Source: an uncultured Eubacteriales bacterium
GTDB lineage: Bacteria; Bacillota; Clostridia; Oscillospirales; CAG-382
Assembly: GCA_934502885.1 (NCBI GenBank)
Contig: CAKSUT010000007.1
Span: 62,001-126,000 of the forward strand
Length of the DNA stretch: 64,000 nucleotides
Direction of reading: 5' to 3'
Position numbers and translations under genes: made by a program. Positions 1-8,428 of this stretch are shown piece after piece; within the stretch, counting starts at the first letter, position 1, and each line of letters begins with the position of its first letter. The notes beneath the pieces are model-generated. The model saw nothing but the letters and a program-made list of their open reading frames with translations, was not told where the DNA came from and made no database searches.

Positions 1-470
1 CTCTCGTCGCTCTTCTGGGACAGCACCTCGGCGATTTTTCCCTGACCGACGACGGAATAACCCTCACGTCCGATACCGGTATTGAGGAAAAGCTCGTATA
101 TATCCTTGAGTCTCGAAGCCTTTTCGTTTATCTTATATTCGCTGTCGCCGGTGCGGAAATATTTTCGCGTTATCTTGACCTCGTCGGTATCGCAGGCAAG
201 CTCTCTCTTTTTGTTGTCCATGATGAGAGATACCTCGCAGTAGCCGGTCGCCGGTCTTTTCGCCGTACCGCAGAAGATAACGTCCTCCATCTTCGAGCCT
301 CGCAAGGACTTCGGAGACATTTCGCCGAGAACCCACCTGACCGCGTCGGAAATATTAGATTTTCCGCTTCCGTTAGGACCTACGACCGCGGTGATGCCGT
401 CGCCGAATTCCATTTTCGTCCTGTCCGGGAACGACTTGAAGCCCCTCATTTCAAGAGCCTTTAATCTCAT
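1..470 (-). CDS. smc: Chromosome segregation ATPase SMC, N-terminal part (cut by window edge)
   Basis: The first 156 residues of an SMC protein, the ATPase of the condensin complex that organises and segregates the chromosome. The ATG at 470 gives MRLKALEMRGFKSF, and a Walker A motif GPNGSGKSN follows about 30 residues later, both standard for the SMC head. The reading frame stays open to position 1, so the coiled coil, hinge and C-terminal head lie outside the window. It sits 31 nt downstream of the radical SAM gene in the usual Firmicutes rnc-smc neighbourhood, so co-transcription is likely. Identification is firm; nothing can be said of the missing part. Confidence 0.93.
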   Translation of the reverse strand, partial: MRLKALEMRGFKSFPDRTKMEFGDGITAVVGPNGSGKSNISDAVRWVLGEMSPKSLRGSKMEDVIFCGTAKRPATGYCEVSLIMDNKKRELACDTDEVKITRKYFRTGDSEYKINEKASRLKDIYELFLNTGIGREGYSVVGQGKIAEVLSQKSDE

Positions 471-501
471 CCGTCTACCGTCCTTTCGTGTAAAACTCTG
501 T

Positions 502-1575
502 TCATTTACACTTTATCTTTTCGAGGTATACCCTCACGGCGTGCAGCTTTTCGATATCCGCACACTCCTTTATTTTCACGTGTCTGAGCTTTATGCCGTG
601 TACACGCACACACTCCGCCGCTTTTTCCTTGTTCTCCCTCTTTTGCCCTGCGACCTTTGAGGTCTCGCCGATTCCGCAGAGAATGACAAGGTCGTAAACG
701 GCAGTCTTTTCGGCGTCCGGAACGCTCGCTGCGGCGTTTTCCGTCAGCGGCAGAAGCTTATCGAGGTACACCTTTGAGAACGCCCTCTCGCCTACGGCGC
801 TGTGGGACGCACCGGCGTAAACCTTCTCCGGGGAAAGTCCCTCCCCCGACTGAAGTCCGACACGAAGGAGCGTGACGCCGTATCTGTCGAACACCTTTAT
901 GCATTCCGCCGCTCTGTCCGCACCCTCTCGGTCGGTAATGGGCGTATACATTCCCTCGCGCGCCATATCGCAAAGAGGCGTATCGTAAAAAACAACGCAC
1001 GGATATATCCTTGCGCTGTCCGCACCCATTTCGCAGATTCTCTCTGCGGTGTACAACTCGTCGGCGACCGACGAACCCGGAAGTCCGACCATCATCTGTC
1101 CCGTGAGAGAAAAGCCGTGCTTTACGACAAGCTCACACGCTCTCTCGCTTATCTCCGCGGTGTGTCCCCTTCTTGACGCCGCAAGCACCGAGTCACTCAT
1201 GCTCTGTATGCCGAGTTCTATATGACGGACGCCGTACTCCGAAAGTATCCCGAGAATTTCCTCATCGATGAAATCCGGGCGTGTGGAGAGGCGTATCGAC
1301 GCAACCTCTCCCCTTTTTATGTATTCGTATGCATCGCGCAGAAGTCTTGTCATGACGGCGCGGTCGATTCCCGTAAAGCTTCCTCCGAAGAAAGCAATCT
1401 CGACCTCAGAGCCGTCCTTATCGGCAATTCCCGAAAGTGCCTTCTCTATCTCGGGTCTTATATCTCTGTCCGCCTTTTCCGAGGTCTGCGTGATGGAATG
1501 CTGGTTGCAGAAAACGCAGTTGTTCGGACAGCCCTCGTGCGGAATAAATACGGGTATGTTTATGTGTCTTTTCAC
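502..1575 (-). CDS. Radical SAM protein, Elp3-like family
   Basis: A 357-residue radical SAM enzyme. The cluster motif CPNNCVFC (Cys16, Cys20, Cys23) should hold a 4Fe-4S cluster that cleaves S-adenosylmethionine. Other family signs are the FFGGSFTGI and ELGIQSMSDSVL segments of the COG1243-type fold. This uncharacterised protein is commonly found between rnc and smc in Clostridia, as here; its substrate is unknown to me, although Elp3 relatives act on tRNA. The start is a GTG at 1575, two bases after the rnc stop and with a poor ribosome site, which suggests translational coupling to rnc. No acetyltransferase domain is evident, so it is not full-length Elp3. Confidence 0.85.
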   Translation of the reverse strand: MKRHINIPVFIPHEGCPNNCVFCNQHSITQTSEKADRDIRPEIEKALSGIADKDGSEVEIAFFGGSFTGIDRAVMTRLLRDAYEYIKRGEVASIRLSTRPDFIDEEILGILSEYGVRHIELGIQSMSDSVLAASRRGHTAEISERACELVVKHGFSLTGQMMVGLPGSSVADELYTAERICEMGADSARIYPCVVFYDTPLCDMAREGMYTPITDREGADRAAECIKVFDRYGVTLLRVGLQSGEGLSPEKVYAGASHSAVGERAFSKVYLDKLLPLTENAAASVPDAEKTAVYDLVILCGIGETSKVAGQKRENKEKAAECVRVHGIKLRHVKIKECADIEKLHAVRVYLEKIKCK

Positions 1576-1577
1576 GG

Positions 1578-2294
1578 TTACATCACGCCGAAGAGCTTAA
1601 GCGCCTCACAGGCCGATCTCTGCTCCGCTTCACGTTTGGTACTTCCCGTGCCCCTGCCTATCACGTTGTTGTTGAGTCTTACCTCAAAGTCAAACGACTT
1701 ATCGTGAGCCGGACCTGCTTCTCCCACAAGAACATACTCGAGTATATCGCCCTTATTCTGCTGGATAAACTTCTGGAGCTTGGTCTTGTAGTCGTCATCG
1801 GCGCCGCTTGCGACGAGTGTCGCCGCCTTTTTCACAATAAACGGCTCGACGAACTCTCTCGCTCTCTCCATTCCGGCGTCGAGATAAATTGCGGCAATAA
1901 GCGCCTCGAAAGCGTCGGAAAGTATCGACTTTCTCTTTCTGCCGTTGCTTATCTCCTCACCGTGACCGAGAAACAGATAGTCTCCGAGACTTATCTCGTT
2001 TGCGTATTCGTAGAGTGCCCCCTCGCAGACGGTTGCGGCGCGTATTTTCGTGAGATCTCCCTCAAGAAAGCTCTTGTAGCCCTCGAAAAGATAAGTCGAG
2101 GTGACTATAGACAGCACCGAATCCCCGAGAAATTCGAGTCTTTCGTTGCAGTGAAGCTCCACGCCCTTTGAACGCATTTCGTTCGAGTACGATGAGTGGC
2201 AGAGAGCCGCCGTTATGTACTCTGTATTTTTGAAGGTATAGCCTATTTTCTTTTCAAGAAGCTCCTTTGGAAGCGGATATTTCTTTTCTTCCAC
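1578..2294 (-). CDS. rnc: Ribonuclease III
   Basis: Double-strand-specific endoribonuclease that processes rRNA precursors and structured mRNAs. The 238 residues show the catalytic signature NERLEFLGDSV at residues 50-60, the second acidic patch around SDAFEALIAAIYLDAG near 125-140, and a C-terminal double-stranded-RNA-binding domain from about 166 to 234. Length is normal. Translation starts at GTG 2294 with AAAGGA eight bases upstream; no ATG start fits as well. It lies 32 nt after plsX. The usual acyl-carrier-protein gene between plsX and rnc is missing here. Confidence 0.96.
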   Translation of the reverse strand: MEEKKYPLPKELLEKKIGYTFKNTEYITAALCHSSYSNEMRSKGVELHCNERLEFLGDSVLSIVTSTYLFEGYKSFLEGDLTKIRAATVCEGALYEYANEISLGDYLFLGHGEEISNGRKRKSILSDAFEALIAAIYLDAGMERAREFVEPFIVKKAATLVASGADDDYKTKLQKFIQQNKGDILEYVLVGEAGPAHDKSFDFEVRLNNNVIGRGTGSTKREAEQRSACEALKLFGVM

Positions 2295-2326
2295 GATATC
2301 AGTCCTTTCGCATTGCGGATGCCGCT

Positions 2327-3427
2327 TTATTCCTTGCTTTCGTTTTCCCCGGCGGCAGTGGTCTCGTCGGCAGGCGTCTCGCCTGCCCCCTCCGGCGTCG
2401 GTTCTTCCTCAAAGGGAACGGGCTTCTTAAAGGCGTCGGGATCTTTCGCCATGAGCGCAAACTCGGTGATAATACCCGACTTTATATAATTCTTCGCCTG
2501 ACCCACACAGCAGGCAATGCTCTTTGCATTTGCGCTTCCGTGAGCTTTGATGACAGGTCTCGAGATACCGAGGAAAGGTGCGCCGCCAAACTCGGAGTAG
2601 TCCATTTCGTGCTTTAGTCTCTTAAGCTCTCCGCTCACCATACCGGCAGCGATTTTCGTACCGACGTTGGCATAGAACATCCTCTTTAGCTGCGCTTTCA
2701 TGAACACGCCGAAGCCCTCGGTGAGCTTTACGACGATATTTCCCGTGAAGCCGTCAGTGACGAGTACATCGCAGGCGTCGTTCGGAAAATCTCTTCCCTC
2801 GACGTTGCCGACAAAGTTTATGTCAAGCTCCTTCAAAAGCTTGTAGGTTTCACGGTAAAGCTCCGTACCCTTCTTTTCCTCCGCACCGTTGTTTATAAGT
2901 CCGACTCTCGGGTTTTCGATACCCATGACCTTCTCCATAAAGAGCTTGCCCATGAGAGCCGACTCACGCATGGTTTCGGGCATTGCGTCGGTATTCGCGC
3001 CGGCGTCCGTCACCATTGTTGCGTGACCTCCGAGAGGAACAAGTGCGCCGAGAGCCGCGCGGCGTATACCCTTTATGCGCTTGACGATAAGGCTCGAACC
3101 CATAAAGAGCGCACCCGTGTTTCCGGCGGAAATAACGGCGTGACCCGCACCCTCGGAAAGAAGCTTAAGTGCCTGCGCCATGGACGAATCTTTCTTCGAC
3201 TTTATGACAACGCCGGGATCGTCCTCCATTGTTATCGGCTCGCCCTCGACATTGTATATCTCTATATCGACGCCCGACGTATCGAGTGCCGAAAGCTCGG
3301 AGCGGATAACCGTTTCGTTGCCGACCAAAAGAAGATCGACATCGTTCGCCTTTCCTCCGGCTACCGCACCCTTTATTATTTCATGCGGAGCATTGTCACC
3401 GCTCATGCAGTCAATTATTATCTTCAC
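2327..3427 (-). CDS. plsX: Phosphate acyltransferase PlsX
   Basis: Converts acyl-ACP to acyl-phosphate, the first step of the PlsX/PlsY route to lysophosphatidic acid in Gram-positive membrane lipid synthesis. The N-terminus IIIDCMSGDNAP and the later GNTGALFMGS, VTDGFTGNIVVK and FGGAPFLG segments are characteristic. At 366 residues it is about 25-30 residues longer than usual: the excess is a C-terminal acidic, Pro/Glu/Thr-rich tail from about residue 335 that looks disordered. GTG 3427 is the start, with AAGGA upstream. It is followed by rnc, the common Firmicutes arrangement except that acpP is absent from between them. Confidence 0.95.
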   Translation of the reverse strand: MKIIIDCMSGDNAPHEIIKGAVAGGKANDVDLLLVGNETVIRSELSALDTSGVDIEIYNVEGEPITMEDDPGVVIKSKKDSSMAQALKLLSEGAGHAVISAGNTGALFMGSSLIVKRIKGIRRAALGALVPLGGHATMVTDAGANTDAMPETMRESALMGKLFMEKVMGIENPRVGLINNGAEEKKGTELYRETYKLLKELDINFVGNVEGRDFPNDACDVLVTDGFTGNIVVKLTEGFGVFMKAQLKRMFYANVGTKIAAGMVSGELKRLKHEMDYSEFGGAPFLGISRPVIKAHGSANAKSIACCVGQAKNYIKSGIITEFALMAKDPDAFKKPVPFEEEPTPEGAGETPADETTAAGENESKE

Positions 3428-3470
3428 GTTAGATCATTCCTTTCCTTCGATCACGGAGATTTATCTGCGG

Positions 3471-5714
3471 TTACGACTTATATCCGCACTCCTTGTTATA
3501 GCAAACGAGGCTGTCCTTGCCCTTCTTCTTAAGGAGAAGTCCTCCGCACTCGGGGCACTTTTCCGCCTGCGGCACATCCCATGTCGAAAAATCGCACTCG
3601 GGGTATCTTTCGCAGCTGTAGAAAATACTTCTCTTTTTGCCGTGCTTTACAACTATATTCGCGCCGCACTTGGGACATGGTATATCGAGTGATTTAACAA
3701 TCTGCTTCGTACCCTTGCATTCCGGATACTTTTCGCAGGCGTAGAACTGACCGAAGCGTCCGCGGCGGATAACCATCGGACCGCCGCAGATATCGCATCT
3801 GATATTGTCGGGAGCCGGCGTCGTAGCGGCGTCCTTATCCTCGGTCACGGCAAGCTTTCCGTCCTTGTCGAGAGGCTTTGTATTCTTGCACTCGGGATAA
3901 CCGGGACAAGCGGCGAACTTTCCGAAGCGTCCGCTCTTTTCGACCATCATTCGTCCGCACTTCTCGCAGACGATGCCTGTCTCCTTGACGGGAATTGCGT
4001 AGTTCTGCTTGTCGATGTTCTTTTCGGCTTTCTCAAGCTCTTCGGCAAAGCCTTTGTAAAAGCCTGTGAGAACGTCAAGCATTGTTTTAGTGCCGTTTGC
4101 GACCTCGTCGAGGGATTCCTCCATCTTCGCCGTGAAGCCGTAATCGACTATTTCCTCGAAGTTGTCTATCATCAGCTCCGTCGTCTTTTCGCCGAGTATC
4201 GACGGCACAAGCGACTTTCCTTCGCGCTCAACGTAGCCTCGCTGAATTATCGTGGTAATGGTCGGAGTTATGGTGCTGGGGCGTCCTATGCCCTTTTCCT
4301 CAAGCATCTTGATGAACGACGCCTCCGTGTACCTTGCCGGTGGCTGTGTAAAGTGCTGAAGCGGAACGACGTCCGTCTTTTTGAGCACCTCGCCCTCGCT
4401 CATCGGAGGAAGAGCCTTTTCCTTTCCGTCGCTCTTTTCGTCGTCGCTGTCGGTCTTTTCCTCGTAGACCGCCATATATCCCTGCTTCTTGACGGTATAT
4501 CCGCTTACTCTGAAAATATAGTCAGCGCTTTCTATATCGACGCTCACGGTATCGAGTATCGCGGACGCCATCTGGCTCGAGACGAATCTGTCCCAAATGA
4601 GCTTATAGAGCTTATACTGGTCGTTTGAGAGGTATCTCTTTATCTTCTCCGGCTCAAGCTCCATATCCGACGGACGGATGGCTTCGTGCGCATCCTGCGC
4701 GTCGTTCTTTGTCTTGTAGACTCTCGGAGTCGGAGGATATGCGTCATCACCGTACTTTGCGACAATATATTTCCTTGCGGCGTCGCGTGCGGTGTCGGCG
4801 ATTCTCAGCGAGTCGGTACGCATATATGTGATAAGACCGTGGGTGCCGTATTCGCCCATATTAAGACCTTCGTAAAGATCCTGAGCGGCACGCATTGTTT
4901 TTGCCGACTGAAATCCGAGTCTGCGGTTTGCCTCCTGCTGGAGGGTGGAGGTAGTGAAAGGCGGTGCCGGGTTCTTCACTCTCTCGGACTTTTTCACGCC
5001 CTTTACCGTAAAGTCGGAATTGTTCACTGCCTCCGTTATCTTCATGGCCTCTTCGACGTTGTGAATGTCTATCTTGCCGTTTTTGTCGCCGAAGAACGCC
5101 GCCTTTATCTTTTTGCCGCCTGCGGTGACAAGGTTTGCGTCGATGCTCCAATACTCTTCGGGAACAAACGCACGGATTTCGTTTTCACGCTCGACTATAA
5201 ATCTTGTCGCGACCGACTGCACGCGTCCTGCGGAAAGTCCGCTCTTTATCTTCTTCCAGAGAACGGGACTGAGCTTATAGCCGACTATTCTGTCGAGTAT
5301 TCTTCTCGCCTGCTGTGAATCGACGAGATTCATATCAATCTCTCTCGGGTTCTTGACGGCGGTCTTGACTGCGTTTTTCGTTATTTCGTTGAATGCCGCG
5401 CGTCTTATCTTTTCCGGCGGTATATCAAGCGCCTGCGAAAGATGCCACGATATCGCCTCTCCCTCACGGTCGGGGTCCGTCGCGAGATATACGACGTCCG
5501 CCGCTTTTGCTTCTTTCTTAAGTTCCTTTATAAGGTCGCCCTTACCTCTTATGTTGATGTACTTCGGTGTAAAACCGTTTTCTATATCGACGCCGAGGGT
5601 GCTTTTCGGAAGGTCTCTTATGTGACCGACCGACGCCGTGACCTTATATCCTTTCCCGAGATAGCTCTTAATGGTCCCTGCTTTTGTGGGGGACTCAACA
5701 ATTACAAGATGCAA
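3471..5714 (-). CDS. topA: DNA topoisomerase I (type IA)
   Basis: Relaxes negative supercoils by transient single-strand cleavage. The Toprim domain begins at once (HLVIVESPTKA) and contains DPDREGEA; the catalytic tyrosine is in ITYMRTDS, about Tyr297. Four Cys4 zinc-ribbon modules occupy roughly residues 590-747, which is on the high side for the family. I place the start at TTG 5714 because it gives the family-standard N-terminus and has AAAGGA (5725-5730) ten bases upstream; the in-frame TTG at 5735 lies within that ribosome-site region and adds seven unmatched residues. dprA lies 86 nt upstream, a frequent Firmicutes pair. A hairpin at 5734-5756 just precedes the ribosome site. Confidence 0.95.
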   Translation of the reverse strand: MHLVIVESPTKAGTIKSYLGKGYKVTASVGHIRDLPKSTLGVDIENGFTPKYINIRGKGDLIKELKKEAKAADVVYLATDPDREGEAISWHLSQALDIPPEKIRRAAFNEITKNAVKTAVKNPREIDMNLVDSQQARRILDRIVGYKLSPVLWKKIKSGLSAGRVQSVATRFIVERENEIRAFVPEEYWSIDANLVTAGGKKIKAAFFGDKNGKIDIHNVEEAMKITEAVNNSDFTVKGVKKSERVKNPAPPFTTSTLQQEANRRLGFQSAKTMRAAQDLYEGLNMGEYGTHGLITYMRTDSLRIADTARDAARKYIVAKYGDDAYPPTPRVYKTKNDAQDAHEAIRPSDMELEPEKIKRYLSNDQYKLYKLIWDRFVSSQMASAILDTVSVDIESADYIFRVSGYTVKKQGYMAVYEEKTDSDDEKSDGKEKALPPMSEGEVLKKTDVVPLQHFTQPPARYTEASFIKMLEEKGIGRPSTITPTITTIIQRGYVEREGKSLVPSILGEKTTELMIDNFEEIVDYGFTAKMEESLDEVANGTKTMLDVLTGFYKGFAEELEKAEKNIDKQNYAIPVKETGIVCEKCGRMMVEKSGRFGKFAACPGYPECKNTKPLDKDGKLAVTEDKDAATTPAPDNIRCDICGGPMVIRRGRFGQFYACEKYPECKGTKQIVKSLDIPCPKCGANIVVKHGKKRSIFYSCERYPECDFSTWDVPQAEKCPECGGLLLKKKGKDSLVCYNKECGYKS

Positions 5715-5800
5715 GTGATTCAATTCCTTTCGCAACGCTCCGTTTCGGGAGGCGTTTTTATGTCAGTACGCTGTTTACTTATTATATTACACAGCGCAGG

Positions 5801-7216
5801 TTATATTCGTTTATAGTTTCCTCCGGCTTCCTGCGTGCAGAGACCGAGTGTTTCGAGCATTGTGAGAGCCGTCAGCACCTCCGAGACGTCCGCGCCCGTC
5901 AGCGCAACGATATCGTCGCATCCGAGGGAGGGCTTTTCTTCGAGAAGCTTCGCTATTTTCACGCCGATAGGACCTACCGTCATTTCCGCCATGCCGTCAA
6001 GCGGCGTAAAGTCCGACGAGACCGCTTCTTCTTTGCGCTCTTTTTCGGACATAAGCTTTTCCGGGAGAATATGCTTCGGTCGGTAAGTGCCGTGGTCAAC
6101 GTGAGGAGAAGTCTTTGCCTCCGTAAAAGGCACGCGCTTGCCGCCGGCAACGCCCTGCGGTCTTTCTTCGCTTTCGCCGTCTTCGTGAACGCTCACCGCA
6201 AAAACCTCTTCTGAGACGTTCTTCTTTACGTTTCTATCGGTTTTGTTCGGCTTTTCGCGCTTCACTTCGATGACGCTGTTCTGCAAAATATCCGGAGGCA
6301 CGATTATCCGCGCCGTTTTTGTTCCGGCGCTTATCTTGTGCGGATAAAGGTAAGCGTAATCATCGATTATTTCGTAAGGGTCGGTAACGGGTACCGCACC
6401 CGACTTTATAAGGCTGTTCGGTCCTGCGCTTTCCGGATTCGAGATGCTTCCCGGAACGGCGTATACGCGTTTCCCCTGCTCTGCGGCGCACCTTGCCGTG
6501 ATAAGCGAACCGCTGTAAAGACTGCCCTCAAAGACGACAGTGCCTATGGAAAGTGCGGCAAGAAGTCTGTTTCTCACGGGAAAATTTTCCTTGAGCGGTC
6601 TTGTAAACGGTGTGAACTCGGTCATGACCGTACCGCTTCGATAAACCCTGTAATAAAGCTCCGCATTTTCCGCCGGATATATTCTGTCAATGCCGCAGCC
6701 GATTATACCTATGGCGTACCCGGAGGCGTCAAGCGCACCCCTTGTTGCGGCGGAATCTATACCGAGCGCAAGTCCCGACACGACTATGCCGCCGGACTCC
6801 GCTACACGGTAACCGAAGGTATATGCCGAGGTGCGTCCCTCTGCGGTGCATTTGCGCGTGCCGACCATGGTTATGCAGGCGTTGTCGTCGAAATCGGTTA
6901 TTCTGCCGATGCAGTAGAGGACAACAGGCGGCGAGGCAATGCTCCTGAATCGCTGAGGATAGAGCGGATCGTCCATTGTGAGTATGTAGACGTTCTTCTT
7001 TTTGCAATAGTCAACCACCTCGTTTGCCGTATCGAGTCTTTTGTCGCAGAGCGCGGCGAGGGTGTTCTTTGATATTCCCAGCTCCTCGTAGTCGGTTTTG
7101 CCTGCGGCATACGCCGCCTCGGCACTTCCGAAGCGGTCGATAAGCGGCATAACGTACCTGCTCCCTGCTCCGAGGCACAGAGACAGCCACACCTTGAAAA
7201 CTTTGTTGTTCGTCAC
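5801..7216 (-). CDS. dprA: DNA-processing protein DprA
   Basis: Loads RecA on incoming single-stranded DNA during natural transformation. The core Rossmann-like DprA domain contains TMVGTRKCTAEG, VVSGLALGIDSAATRGAL, IIGCGIDRIYP and RNRLLAALS, residues about 105-230. At about 471 residues it is longer than the common 290-380: a variable linker (about 300-395) separates the core from a C-terminal winged-helix domain (about 400-471). I prefer GTG 7216 because GGAG then sits six bases upstream, while GTG 7222 would be only two bases from it. Located between a SpoU-type methylase and topA on the same strand. Presence of dprA alone does not prove competence. Confidence 0.93.
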   Translation of the reverse strand: MTNNKVFKVWLSLCLGAGSRYVMPLIDRFGSAEAAYAAGKTDYEELGISKNTLAALCDKRLDTANEVVDYCKKKNVYILTMDDPLYPQRFRSIASPPVVLYCIGRITDFDDNACITMVGTRKCTAEGRTSAYTFGYRVAESGGIVVSGLALGIDSAATRGALDASGYAIGIIGCGIDRIYPAENAELYYRVYRSGTVMTEFTPFTRPLKENFPVRNRLLAALSIGTVVFEGSLYSGSLITARCAAEQGKRVYAVPGSISNPESAGPNSLIKSGAVPVTDPYEIIDDYAYLYPHKISAGTKTARIIVPPDILQNSVIEVKREKPNKTDRNVKKNVSEEVFAVSVHEDGESEERPQGVAGGKRVPFTEAKTSPHVDHGTYRPKHILPEKLMSEKERKEEAVSSDFTPLDGMAEMTVGPIGVKIAKLLEEKPSLGCDDIVALTGADVSEVLTALTMLETLGLCTQEAGGNYKRI

Positions 7217-7250
7217 ACGCACATCTCCGTTTCTTCCTCATTCGTTCGGG

Positions 7251-8078
7251 TTATTTGAGCGACGTACTCTTCTTCCATATAAGTATCGCCGCCGCGATAC
7301 CGGCATTGAGCGAATCCATGCCGTTCTTCATGGGTATAATAACGGCGTCTGTGCAGAGCGACACCGCTTTTTCGGGCAGTCCGTGACCTTCATTTCCGAT
7401 AAGCACGCTGTCGGTCTTTCCGAATTTGAAGGAGTCCGCGCTTTTCGCACCGTCGCAAAGCGCCGCGGCGTATATTCTTCCCCCAGACCCGGTAATTGTT
7501 CCGATGCAGTCGCATACGTCCGTGCAGAAGCTTATATCCGCTCTGAAAACTGCGCCCATTGAGCCGCGAAGAGTCTTGCGTGACCAAATGTCGGCGCACT
7601 CTCCGCAAAGGACGATATCCGAAAGTCCGAGAGAAACGGCGGTTCTTATAACAGTTCCGACGTTTCCCGGATCTTGGAGAGAATCGAGTACTACAAAGCC
7701 GTTTTCGGCATTCCGCACGGTATCCGGCGTAAACGTCTTCTTTTCGGGCAGTTTTGCCGTTGCGAAAATTCCCTGCGGTGCTTTCTCCTCGGAAAGCTTT
7801 GCCGCGACCTCATCGGGCACAAGAAACATCTGCGCACCCTTTGCCGCCGCTCTTTCTAAAAGCTCGCGGCTTTGTTCCGCGGCGCGCTCCGTGAAGAAAA
7901 CCTCGCGCGGAGTGTTGTCCGTCCGCAAAAGCTCACCAAAAAGCTTTGCGCCCTCGACGGAGAAAAGTCCCGTGCGTTCTCTGTACTTTCTCTCGGAAAG
8001 AGCAGAGGCATCGGTTATCCTGCGGTTCTTTCTCGAGCTTATATATTCGTAATAAAAAGGCAGCTCACCGCAAGCCAT
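7251..8078 (-). CDS. TrmH/SpoU-family RNA 2'-O-methyltransferase
   Basis: A 275-residue SPOUT methyltransferase. The N-terminal substrate-binding domain (about 1-100, with FSVEGAKLFGELL) is followed by the SpoU knot fold with the three motifs VVLDSLQDPGNVGTVIRTA, LIGNEGHGLP and IPMKNGMDSLNAGIAAAI. These mark 2'-O-ribose methylation of rRNA or tRNA, with S-adenosylmethionine as donor. Its closest well-known relatives are RlmB/YsgA-type 23S rRNA methylases, but the exact target base cannot be read from sequence. ATG 8078 has GGAGG six bases upstream. A promoter faces it at 8124-8153. It is first in the minus-strand run with dprA and topA. Confidence 0.88.
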   Translation of the reverse strand: MACGELPFYYEYISSRKNRRITDASALSERKYRERTGLFSVEGAKLFGELLRTDNTPREVFFTERAAEQSRELLERAAAKGAQMFLVPDEVAAKLSEEKAPQGIFATAKLPEKKTFTPDTVRNAENGFVVLDSLQDPGNVGTVIRTAVSLGLSDIVLCGECADIWSRKTLRGSMGAVFRADISFCTDVCDCIGTITGSGGRIYAAALCDGAKSADSFKFGKTDSVLIGNEGHGLPEKAVSLCTDAVIIPMKNGMDSLNAGIAAAILIWKKSTSLK

Positions 8079-8123
8079 AACAGACCTCCCCCCTCAAGCA
8101 CCAAACTTTCGCATTTTAAGTAT

Positions 8124-8153
8124 ATTATAATATAATAGAAGTGTTTTTTGCAA
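8124..8153 (-). promoter_or_regulatory. Promoter for the methylase-dprA-topA run
   Basis: TTGCAA at 8148-8153 and TATAAT at 8124-8129 on the minus strand, spaced by 18 bases, about 45 bases before ATG 8078. The surrounding tract is AT-rich, so the exact -10 could shift. Confidence 0.5.
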
Positions 8154-8428
8154 TACTAAATTGTTAATAGATGAATATTTATTTATTACAAACAAAACAG
8201 TACAAACATCCGATATCTATAGGCGTCAAATCGCGAATAATCGTCCGGCTGCAAAGTCTCATGTACATTTATCGGAAACATTTGCGGAGAGTCCCGGCGG
8301 AATTTTCCCCCGAAATTGCATAGAACAAAAGTTCACAAATCATATCATGAAAATGTGTTTATTGAAGCCGAGAAGTGTGGTAGAATAACGTCGGAAAGCA
8401 AGAACACAGAAAATAAAGGAGTACAAAC
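8154..8428. other. Divergent intergenic region upstream of uvrA
   Basis: No gene is evident. It holds the LexA-type box at 8323-8334 and a weak possible uvrA promoter (TAGAAT at 8381-8386 with a poor -35, TTTATT, at 8358-8363). The uvrA ribosome site AAAGGAG lies at 8415-8421. Confidence 0.6.
8323..8334. promoter_or_regulatory. LexA-type SOS box upstream of uvrA
   Basis: GAACAAAAGTTC is an exact match to the Gram-positive SOS operator core GAAC-N4-GTTC. It lies 95 bases before the uvrA start. uvrA is a classical LexA target in Bacillus, which makes a damage-inducible role likely. Confidence 0.75.

Noticed and set aside
5734..5756. Hairpin before topA as a terminator
   Set aside because: The T-run is on the plus strand, where there is no gene to terminate; on the topA strand it merely precedes the ribosome site.
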